Positions 55,378 through 64,000 of a DNA stretch of 64,000 nt are shown here, piece after piece. A model generated the notes under the pieces. It did not search any database and was not told the origin of the DNA. It saw nothing but the letters and a program-made list of their open reading frames with translations. A program made the position numbers and the translations under genes. Location of the stretch: the NCBI GenBank assembly GCA_022559845.1, contig JAHNEJ010000570.1:120901-184900 (forward strand), read 5' to 3'. The stretch's first letter is position 1. Each line of letters opens with the position of its first letter. The stretch is from Amorphophallus konjac. Lineage: Eukaryota; Streptophyta; Magnoliopsida; Alismatales; Araceae.

Positions 55378-57318
55378 GTGCTCTCATGCTCATCTCCACT
55401 ATTCAGTGGTTCAAATATTAAATTCTGGCTATATCGTATGCACAAGCATGTTAACTCTATTAATCCACAATTATGGAAGGTTATCTCTCACAGTCCACAT
55501 GAACTTCCTAAGGATAAGTCCAAGTGGACTCATGTTCACAAGTTGAAAAATGATGATAATGTGAGAGTTCTAAATTTAATGAAGGCTGCAATCGGTTCTG
55601 ATGATTTTTCCTCTTTCTCAGGTTGTAGCTCGGCAAAGGAAATATTGGATGAATTGCTTCACATCTACAATGGAAAGGAAGAAGAATGTCTCATGGCAAG
55701 AAGGAGTGATCAATCAGATGAGTCCTCATCCCAGGTAAACTCTGATACCAAGGATAATAGTCAAGATGATTTAGTTGCCATGCATGAGCATCTACTGGAA
55801 AAATATGAAAGAGTTAAATCAGAAAAGAGAAAATTAAGAAAAGAGAAAAATTCTGAAGTCAGAAGTCTGAAAGCTGAAAATGAAAACTTGAAATCTGATA
55901 TGATTAAAGAAAAAGATGAGTTAAACAGGTTGAAATCTGAAAATGAGAATATAGAAACAAACTCATCGGTGAAAATAATTCTTGCAAAACATGTGCCATT
56001 CTCGAAGACATGATTAATGATTTTGATTCTGATGACAGTTTTCAAAAAGAACAAATCAAATCTTTAAAAGAAGAAAATGTCTACTTGAAAGATCAAAATA
56101 AAAAGGTAATGGTTCTTAATACTGTCTTCTCTGAAAGATGGTTGTCAATTGAAAAAGGAAAAACTGTTGTGAAGGAAAATGAGAACAACATTGAAATAAT
56201 GGTTCAACAAGAAAATGAAACTCTGAAGAAACCTGAATGATGCTTTGCAACAACAGCTGATTGTGTGTGAATCTGAGCTATCCAAGTATGAAGTGAGTAT
56301 TGCTTCATTGAATTCTGAGATTGAAGATCTGAAAAATTCTTTGTCAAAATTTGTTAAAGGAAAAGATAATTTGAATAAGCTGCTTGGTTCTAAAGTGAAT
56401 TTTCAGAAAGAAGGACTTGGGTATGTGCATGTTAATAAGAAAGTGAATGAAAAGAAGAAGTCAACTGTATTCGTGAAAAGCTCTGAACAAGCTAATCAAT
56501 CTAGTTTTTTTATTTTTCAATTCACTGCTAAGAAGGCTGAAAATTCAGATAAGAAACAGAAAAAGATTCAAAAATAAAAGAAAAATGCTTATTTGAATAA
56601 GTCCAAATATGTCTCTGATTTACATGTGCATGTTGCTCACTGCTCACACACACATTCACAATCTCATGAGAATATCAATCTTGTCAAACAAGTGAATGTG
56701 AATAAAAAGGCTATAACATGTCACTATTGTGGGAAAGTTGGCCATATTATGCATAACTGTGTAGCATTGATAAATGATGAAAGAATTGCTGTTAGAAAGT
56801 ATCCTAGAAATCATCTTAGGAAACATTCTACTGATCAGGAAAAGAAAATTTAATGCTATTGCTATGGGAAGTTTGGTCATATTGCTGCCTTCTGCTGGCA
56901 TGCTCAGGGAAAGAAAACTAACTCTGGATTTGTTAATTTCCCTGTTAATAAAAAATTGTTGATAGAAAGAAGTTTGGTTCTAGAAGCAAACACACTGTAT
57001 GTTTTGAATGTGGGAAAGCCAGGCCACAGAGCTATTAATTGTTGGCTGGCCGGTTATGAAAAGAAAAATTTTCATGTCAATAACAGAATTAATCATGTTC
57101 ACTCCACCCATGTTCACGCCAATGCTGATGTATACAAGGAGAACATGAAATCTGTTATTTCTTGTTATCATTGTGGGCAGGTAGGGCATTCCATGTATAA
57201 TTGTTACATCATGTGTTGTGATGATAAACATGTAAAAAATCTGTTGAGAAAACCTGCTAGGGGTGTCACTGCTAAACCAGGACCCAAGATTTCTTGGGTA
57301 CCTGTTACATCAAAATGA
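55378..57318 (+). pseudogene. gag: S2 gag with coiled coil and four zinc knuckles (decayed)
   Basis: The first part (55378-56013) has WLYRMHKHVNSINPQLWKVI and CSSAKEILDELLHIYNG, typical of copia UBN2 gag. It then jumps to KEEECLMARRSDQSDESSSQ, so the usual middle of the gag core is deleted. Charged coiled coil spans 55780-56350 across frameshifts near 56010 and 56240. Four knuckles follow: CHYCGKVGHIMHNC (56720), CYCYGKFGHIAAFC after a TAA (56852), a frameshifted GKPGHRAINC (57010) and CYHCGQVGHSMYNC (57163). The end has GPKISWVPV, the tail that normally precedes protease in Sireviruses. No pol follows. Confidence 0.82.
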
Positions 57319-59098
57319 TGTGTCTACTACAGGTGTGCCTTGGAAGCTGAGGAATAAAAGGGGGAAATAAACCAAGGCACTCAAAGAAAAACCCCTTCTG
57401 AAATTTTCAGGTAATTTCTCTGCATCTCCTATTTTGAAATTCTTGCATATCTGCCATTTGTAGTTGTTTGAATAATTGTTGAAATGCATAACCTCTGAAA
57501 ACAAATTGCATTCCGAATTTTCTGGAAAATCTGAACTGCTTATGAATGTGGCTTGAAATTTATCTATTACATAGTTCATTGAAAATCTGTCCATTGCATT
57601 CTGAAAAATCAAAATCATATGTTCAGTTTTCAGTGCAAACATTGCATGTTTTCAGGGGAGTTAATTGCATGTCCTTGCATAGCATTCAGTGTTGAGTCTT
57701 TGCATGCATGTAGTTAATTGCATTACATTTTACTGCATTGAAAATACAAAAAGGGTAATTGAATGCATAGTGTGAGGGGGAGTCAATGCATTGCATATAG
57801 GTTGTCAAATGCATACATTTGTCAAAATTCATTGCATATCCTTTCTTATTGATTTTGTTGACAAACCTTGATCATATTCTGAAAACTTTGAGCTTCACAA
57901 CCTCTCTTAACAATTAATATTTCTCCTATCAATTGGTATCATTTGGCGTTCAAAATTCTATCAGTCCTTCATGAAGATTTCAATGGGCTATCTCGATCAT
58001 AAATCTGAAAACTTTGAACTAGAAATCTTCTATTATACGTTTTTATGAATATCTGAATAACTCAGGTGGTTTAAGTTTAATGTACTCAAGGGTTGACTTT
58101 AGAATCTCTTAAAAATATCTGAAGCATGTTTAATAAACCTTAACCATCTGTTTCATGTTGTGTCTTGTGAAAACTTCTGAAATCTACACTTTTGAATACA
58201 TGACTTCAACAAATTAAGTACATGAAATTGTTATTGACTTGAAGCAAATGAATTTTTCTGAAAAGTCTAAAGGGTAATATCTGTCAGAGCAATGACCTTG
58301 GTCACTAAGAAACACATGTCCAAAGGACTATGTCATGAGGTACCATAGTAACTCTGATTAAGAATCCATTGAAATTCAGGGAGAGCAATGGCATGCACAC
58401 TGAGAAATACAACTCACTCATCAAAAAATGATTTGGAGTGTGTCATGATGTGTAAATGCTATCTCTGTTCATATATAGTATGATAGTTAGTCACACTAAG
58501 TGCTTAGGGATATTGGCCTCTGATCAAGGTATATCCTCTAGTTACAAGGTGTGCACTAAACTAGACCTGCTCGTAAAATTTGTAGCATGAAAAATTGTTG
58601 AACATATCTCAATATCTGAATATTGATGCTAAACTCAAATTGCTACAACCCTAGACAAAATAATATGACTTCATAATTGCTTAATCTCAATACTAGTGCA
58701 TGTAATTCTGAAAGAAGTCAATAAATTTGATTGTGTAAGACAAAGGGAGGATAATCAAGATAAATATGAGGGCTTGGTTCAATTTTTTTAAAACATGGTT
58801 TTAGATATTAATACAGAATTTTGTTGATAAACTCTGCATACATCATATTTAAACCATGCTGTTCAAATGAAGCTCATTCATAAGCCCTTATAATGGAAGA
58901 CTTTGAAAAAATTATGTTTTGGATTTATGAGATTGATATCTCTTTGAAATCTGGCTGAATTTCTTGTGTTTGGAGCATCCTTGAAAAATCTGTTAATTGA
59001 AACTCATCTGCTCATGTCCTTAGATCATTGACCTGAACTTCTCCTTGTTTTGCCCCTGTGGTCTCCTTCTCATCTATCTCATAAGATTCCACTTATTG
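57319..59098 (+). other. S2 internal noncoding spacer
   Basis: AT-rich sequence of 1.8 kb with no ORF of note on either strand. It occupies the place where PR, IN, RT and RNH would lie. I see no similarity to pol in it. Confidence 0.65.
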
Positions 59099-59424
59099 AG
59101 GGGGAGCTTCCATGTCATATGCATCATGCTGCATAGAAACTCTTAAAGGGGAAGATCTTGCATTCTTGGTATCGGCTTCTGCATTCACCCCTTCCCATGG
59201 TTCATCCTGACAATACTAAAGGGGGAGATTGTTTGCCTAAGGGGGGGAATTATGTTCTTGCAAGGGGGAGAAATTGACTGAATTTTTATACATGCTTTAA
59301 TTTCTCAAACTATTTTCTTTTGATGAAGTCAAAGGGGGAGAATAATTTGAGTCATCAGAATGCCGTACATCATCAGAATGACTCAATGTGTTGAAAGTGT
59401 TGCCATCATCAAAAAGGGGGAGAT
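59099..59424 (+). promoter_or_regulatory. Multiple polypurine tracts of S2
   Basis: AGGGGGAG-type tracts lie at 59099, 59146, 59218, 59239, 59262 and 59331, with the terminal AAAAAGGGGGAGAT at 59411-59424 touching the 3' LTR. Such repeated PPTs are known from Sireviruses; only the last is at the LTR edge. Confidence 0.8.
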
Positions 59425-59840
59425 TGTTGTGCCCCTGTGGTTTTGATGATGGTTTTTAATGATTGCTTCTTGATGTGAGTTAATCACTGTGAGTCATCTT
59501 GCTGTGTGAGTCATCATGCTATTATTCACTTTCTGATCAAAATGCAGTTCTTCATAAGTTCTGATATGGCATTACATATTTGATTATGTTCAGTCATGTT
59601 ACTGTTGCTCTTTAGACTGCAGTTTGATACTGCAGCGTCGACCCATCGAACTGCAGCGTCGACGCTGCCAAGGCACTTCAGAGGTAGCAGTAAGAAATAT
59701 TTGATCTGCTGCGTCCACGCTATTTGGGCAATGCGTTGACGCTTGGTGCCTCTTTAACGTTGCTGCATTTATTCATTGGTCTGGTCTGTGGTGCGTCGAC
59801 CCCTTGTGCTGATGGGTCGACCCCTCAGTTCATTCATTGG

Positions 59841-60480
59841 AAGTCTATACACTCTCCCGTTCAAATCTTTCTAAGTCTGTACATTGGCTTCGTATCTGCA
59901 AGTCTGTACACTGGACTTCATTTTACCAACTCTATACATCCGATTGATGTTGCAGTGCTCACCAAGTCTATACATCGTCTTCAGACTTCAAGTCTATACA
60001 CTCCATGCCCAATTCAAGTCTATACATCGGTTTGATTCAAAGTCTATACACTGCTTCACTTCGTCAAAGTCCATACATCCTCAGCTGAACCCCATGTCTG
60101 TACAACGGCCTCAATCTTCATCAAGTCTACACAGTGCTTCAACCTTTTTATAGTCTGTACAGCCTGCCTTATCGATTCAGAGTCTATACATCGCTCAAGC
60201 GTTCAAAGCCTAAAGTCTGTACAGCGCAAAGTCTACACATTGGCTCTAACATTCCAAACTCTGTACAGTCACTCCCTCAGCAAGTCTATACACTGGAGTC
60301 GTCAGCTGTGAGGACATCATGTCTGTACACTGGTTCTCATGCATGTTAAACACCAAGTCTATACACTGCATTCATGCATTGTCCTTTACGGTAAAGTGTA
60401 TACACTGTCCATGTGCTAATTGTTCAAATGTATATACACTCGCTGTTATAAGAGCCTGAACTAACTAAGTATATACATTC
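59841..60480. repeat. AAGTCTATACACTGG array, S2 3' LTR copy
   Basis: The same series of units as 53139-53778 with a few base changes. Confidence 0.85.
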
Positions 60481-60524
60481 CTTTTATCTCTATTTGCAGA
60501 CAATTCAGACTGATGATTGGGCCA

Positions 60525-60720
60525 ACACAGCGTTCAAATGCGTCAACGCAGCATGCTGAGAGCGTCGACGCAGCAAGCCCATCTGCTGAAGACTTGATCA
60601 CTGGATCACCGATGCGTCAACGCAGCAGGCTGATGGAGTCAACGCAGCATACTTGAGTTTTGCTGGTCGAATGTCTTTGAAGGCTGCGTCAACCCTTTGG
60701 AGCAAGTGTGTTGACGCCAC
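60525..60720. repeat. TGCGTC(A/G)ACGCA units, S2 3' LTR copy
   Basis: The counterpart of 53820-54020. Confidence 0.75.
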
Positions 60721-60882
60721 CTCAATTCCAGTTGCTGAGCGTACTGATGAATGGGCACGTGACCCGAAGCTAGCACTTGACACGTGATCCGAGGTGGGTG
60801 CTGAGCACATGATCCGAGGAGGAATCTTCTGGACGGAAGGCGTAGGAAGCACACACCTATCACCCTAGCTGCTGCTGCTGCT

Positions 60883-60889
60883 TATAAAA
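60883..60889 (+). promoter_or_regulatory. TATA box of the S2 3' LTR
   Basis: Copy of the 54183 box. Confidence 0.7.
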
Positions 60890-61286
60890 GGAAGCTTTCA
60901 TCCAACAGATAAAGACTGATCGAAACCTTGAGGGCAATAGCAGAAGAGCAGAAGTGCTGAGAGTTCAATCCAGTAGAAGAGAAGAAGAAAAGAGTAAAGG
61001 AAAGAAAGAGAGTGAGAGCAGCAGAAGAAAAAAAAAGGGAGAAAGAGAGAGCTCGTAAGAATTGAAAGAAAAGAGAAAGACAGTGAGAGTAAAAAGAAGA
61101 GAGCAGAGAAGAAAAGAGAGTGAGCGAGAGAGAAGAGAAGAGGAGGATAAGCTTACCTGAAGATCTGTCTACTGGACCGTGGATCAAATCCAGGCCAGTC
61201 AGCTCCATGCGAGCCACATCTGTGTTATCCTTCTTTACAGCTTTCTGATCGCTGTGTATTTTTCCTTTCTTATTTTTTTTATTTGG

Positions 61287-61575
61287 CGATTGCCCTGTTG
61301 GGGATCGGGTTCCTCCTGTGCATTCAGGAGAAGGGAGACTTGTCTCCGGTTCTGGTCTTGTGGGTTGCAAGTCCAGGGGTCCCTCCTGGTCTGGAGGAAG
61401 AGAGGTCTTCGACCTCTGGTTTCCAAGTGGCTGGGAGTCACTTGGGGTGTCCCTCCGGTTGGGAGGAAGAGGGGAGTTTGTTCCCCTAGTCAAGCTGTGT
61501 GTCAGCACCTGTTGCAGACTGAGTCTGCGGTTTCTAGCATTGGCTAGTGAAGCCTCACTCCGGTTGGGAGTGAGG
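61287..61575 (+). repeat. Hairpin series, S2 3' LTR copy
   Basis: Same series; most stems are unchanged and several differences fall in loops. The stem near 61352 has lost one pair. Confidence 0.7.
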
Positions 61576-61950
61576 GGTGGATGTAGGTCTGGAGGACTGA
61601 ACCACCTTAAAATTATTTGTGCAGTGGTTTGCCTTGCGTTAGCTCCATATCTTCTACCTCCCATTCACAGGTTGTACATGCTTGGCTAGTTGCATTATCT
61701 AGAGAGTTATTTTTGAGCATTATATTCTGCTAAGTGTGTTTGGGTTGTTTAGTTCTGCCTTCGTTTCTGGTTGATCAGGTGGCTGCATTGTTGCAGTCCA
61801 ATTGTTTGTTCATTTGTTGCCTTATCATTTCATCTTGGAAAGCTCATTAGTTTTTATTCCGCATATCTGAGCTTTAGAGTTTTCAATTTGGGCTATATCT
61901 TCTAGAGGGATACATTCACCCCCCTCTGTATCCTTGCACCGATCCGAACA

Positions 61951-61955
61951 TAACC
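61951..61955. repeat. Target site duplication of S2, right (TAACC)
   Basis: TAACC follows GATCCGAACA. Joining the flanks restores the S1 gag knuckle. Confidence 0.92.
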
Positions 61956-63584
61956 TTCCACAATAAAAGCATGTAATGGCTTTATCCCTGTTTCTTCTCC
62001 TGCCTTCAATCAAGCATGAATTATACACATGTGTTTTTGACGAGGATGGAGATGAACTGCTGGGAGACAGATGAGTTGAATGTGTTTCAGATTGTAATGT
62101 TTTTCCTTTTTCAAGAATGGCAATGACATCCCTCAACTCATTGACTTCATACTTTAGTGAATGAACTTGATATTTGGCCTTTTCTTTTGCTTGATTGCAT
62201 GCCATGCTTTCAAGCTTTTCTTGTTCCAGATTATTTTTCAAATCATCATGCATTTTACTTAGTGTGAATTGCTCCTCTCTCATGCATGAAATCTCTTCTT
62301 CAAGCAATTCATTCTTGGACACAAGAATTTCTTTCTCATTTGTCAATTTCTCAGTTTCAGATTTTAACACATGGCAATTTTCACATGAGTTTCCAGCATG
62401 CACAAGATGTTCAATTTTCTTTTTCAATTGTCTATTTTCAGATCTGAATTTTTTACATTTTTCATATAACGACTCATATGCAATTTGCCATTGTTCACAT
62501 GTAAGAGATTCGGTTTCAGAATTTACCTCATTGGCATCATCTTCATTTGCCATGAAACATAAATTCCGAACCAACTCATCCAGTGCATCTTCCTTCTTGG
62601 ACTCGACCTCGTCTTCATCACTCCATGTGGCCACCATGGCCTTTGGCTTCTTGAATTTTTTCATGAGATTGGGGCACTCGCCCCTCATATGACCAGGTTT
62701 TTTACATTCGTAGCAAATAACTTCTTCCTTCTTGCTACTTTCACCCCTGTTAGGACCTTGCTTCCTTGGTCCTTTTCTGAATTGACCTCTGAACTTTCTT
62801 GTTCCTTTGATGAATCTCCTTGCTCTTCTTGTGATCATGGCAACTAGCTCCTCATCTTCGGTGTTGCCGGTGGAGCGATCATCACTGCCCTCTGAGTCTT
62901 GTTGGTCGACCTTAGGCGCCAATGGTGTGACAACTTTCTTCTTCTTGTGCTCCTCCTCGCTCCTCTTGATGTTAATTTCATAAGTCATCAAGGAGCCAAT
63001 TAACTAGTCTAGTTTCAAGGTGCTGAGATCCTTTGAGTCCTCCATTACAGTGGCCTTTGTGTGCCACTGTGATGACAAGGATCTCAGAACTTTTCTGATG
63101 AGCTCCTTATCTGAATATTCCTTACCTAGACCCTTTAGTCCATTTGTTATTTCTGTCAATCTTGCGAACATGTCAGAAATGGACTCGTCTGGTTTCATCA
63201 TGAACAACTCGTAATCCCAAATCAGCAGGTTCGCCTTGGTTTCCATCACTTCTGATGTTCCTTCGTAGATGAGCCGTAGCTTATTCCACATTTCCTACGT
63301 AGAAGAACACATGGAAATACGTGAGTATTCATTTGGATGAATGGCACACTATATTATATTCATGGCTTTAAAGTTTGCTGAACACTTCTTTATATCCTCA
63401 TCATCCCACTCATACTCATTTTGAGACAAAGTATACGACCCTTGCTAATGACGCGCCATACGTCATAGTCTTGGGCTCGTAGAAAAACATACATTCGACT
63501 TTTCCAATAAGGGTAATTTGATCCATCAAAGAACGGGGGACTTTGGATCGAATGCCCTTTGGGCATCATCCCCTTGTTTGCCAT
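61956..63584 (-). pseudogene. gag: S1 gag (UBN2 type, coiled coil, zinc knuckles)
   Basis: It starts 65 bases inside the LTR at 63584 (MANKGMMPKGHSIQSPPFFD). The gag core includes MWNKLRLIYEGTSEVMETKA, ISDMFARLTEITNGLKGLGK and VLRSLSSQWHTKATVME. After a TAG near 63001 the frame is open to 61956: zinc knuckle CYECKKPGHMRGEC (about 62714-62670), acidic spacer, a long coiled coil (about 62540-62120), and a second knuckle starting CFYCGRL that is cut by S2. There is a break near 63390. A coiled coil after the first knuckle is typical of Sirevirus gag. Confidence 0.85.
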
Positions 63585-63633
63585 ATAAAGGGATGTGCTC
63601 TACGACCATGTGGTCGAGTGAAACAGAGACCAA

Positions 63634-63646
63634 GTCTCTGATACCA
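63634..63646 (-). promoter_or_regulatory. S1 primer-binding site
   Basis: TGGTATCAGAGAC on the minus strand, two bases inside the 5' LTR, matches the initiator tRNA-Met type PBS (TGGTATCAGAGC) except near its end. Confidence 0.85.
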
Positions 63647-63648
63647 AT

Positions 63649-64000
63649 TGTTGAGTCCCGAACGGTGACAATCAAGAGGGGAGGGGTGAATTGATTGGCC
63701 AATTAAAAATTTCTTCCAATTGAAAATAATGTTAATTAACCACACAAGCACTAGGCCTCACTCGAACATGATCTCACTTGTAAATGCGTGTAGATAAGTC
63801 TAGATGTTTGATTAAGGAAGCGGTGTATGCTCAACTCACCGTGAAGCCCACTCGTACATGGATGCGAAAGATCAAACCACAAGTGACACACAGGATTTTT
63901 AGGTGGTTCGGGTACACTACCGTGTCCCCTACGTCCACCCCTCACTCGTGAGGATCAAGACTTCACTATGAAGTGAGCCACACACACACGCTGTGTAGAA
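63649..64000 (-). repeat. S1 5' LTR, first 352 bases in window
   Basis: It aligns without gaps to 34436-34787 with six substitutions, about 1.7 percent by eye. The rest lies beyond the window. Confidence 0.93.

Larger units (their letters stand above)
52743..61950 (+). mobile_element. S2: non-autonomous Sirevirus-like element (gag, no pol), in S1 gag
   Basis: LTRs 52743-55262 and 59425-61950 begin TGTTGTGCCC and end GATCC(T/G)AACA. TAACC flanks both sides. A plus-strand PBS TGGTATCAGAGC and several AAAGGGGGAG tracts before the 3' LTR give orientation and Sirevirus affinity. The 4.2-kb interior has a decayed gag with four zinc knuckles and no PR, IN, RT or RNH. It would need enzymes from an autonomous relative. 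It interrupts the second zinc knuckle of S1 gag. Confidence 0.93.
59425..61950 (+). repeat. S2 3' LTR (2526 bp)
   Basis: Same layout as the 5' LTR, with an extra GCAGCGTCGACC unit near 59633 and a missing stretch of about a dozen bases near 61285. A 260-residue minus-strand frame here (61664-60882) is not shared intact with the other LTR and is not treated as a gene. Confidence 0.93.
34436..64000 (-). mobile_element. S1: Sirevirus-type Ty1/copia element, split by K1 and S2, right end outside window
   Basis: The left LTR is 34436-36153 and the start of its partner is 63649-64000. These match at all but 6 of 352 positions. In sense (minus) order: 5' LTR, PBS TGGTATCAGAGAC, gag with coiled coil and zinc knuckles, PR, GAG-pre-IN, IN, RT, RNH, env-like gene, PPTs, 3' LTR. 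IN before RT makes it copia. Repeated PPT-like tracts and an env-like gene after pol are Sirevirus traits. K1 interrupts IN and S2 interrupts gag, spreading a roughly 10-kb element over about 31 kb. Confidence 0.92.

Noticed and set aside
60882..61664. A 260-codon minus-strand ORF in the S2 3' LTR
   Set aside because: The other LTR copy splits it by indels; it covers hairpin and AG-rich sequence and has low-complexity composition.

Overview
This window looks like 64 kb of repeat-rich plant nuclear DNA, almost certainly from an angiosperm with a large genome. It is built wholly of nested LTR retrotransposons. I recognise no ordinary host gene, rRNA, tRNA or CRISPR array. Plant origin is shown by Tat-lineage Ty3/gypsy elements with a second RNase H and antisense plant-mobile-domain genes, a Tekay-type chromovirus, and Sirevirus-type Ty1/copia elements with multiple polypurine tracts and an envelope-like ORF. 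The species cannot be told from this sequence. Coding regions carry stops and frameshifts; the exceptions are the gag-protease and integrase of element K1.

Layout. (1) T1, 1 to about 25,320, plus strand: a decayed Tat element. It has pol (1-4236), then two intron-containing antisense genes of the plant-mobile-domain type (PMD-II 20432-5660 and PMD-I 22537-21025, minus strand), then a PPT and a 3' LTR at 23963. (2) N1, 7409-18754, minus strand: a complete non-autonomous Tat-like element with gag but no pol. It sits inside an intron of PMD-II and has 1.77-kb LTRs and TSD AATAG. (3) T2, about 25,490-32,135, minus strand: a truncated Tat element (gag, protease, RT) with a damaged YVDD box. (4) T3, from 32136, plus strand: a Tat 5' LTR and leader, interrupted by S1 at 34436. 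(5) S1, 34436 to beyond the window end, minus strand: a Sirevirus with gag, PR, IN, RT, RNH, an env-like gene and LTRs. It is split by two later insertions: K1 (41161-51888, minus strand, Tekay-type chromovirus, TSD TGAGT) in its integrase, and S2 (52743-61950, plus strand, gag-only Sirevirus relative, TSD TAACC) in a gag zinc knuckle.

Two signals go beyond routine annotation. First, a 75-77 nt sequence in the transcript leaders of N1, T2 and K1 (two Ty3/gypsy lineages) keeps its loop sequences while its stems change on both sides, as expected of a structured RNA. Second, every LTR that still has its U3 carries an array of short hairpins or palindromes just upstream of its TATA box. The motif differs by family, but T1, T3 and K1 share a similar core. 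S1 repeats its U3 palindrome array directly upstream of the env-like ORF. Palindromes in Sirevirus LTRs are known; their presence in Tat and Tekay LTRs and at the env-like ORF is the less expected part.

All comparisons, mismatch counts and foldings were done by eye.
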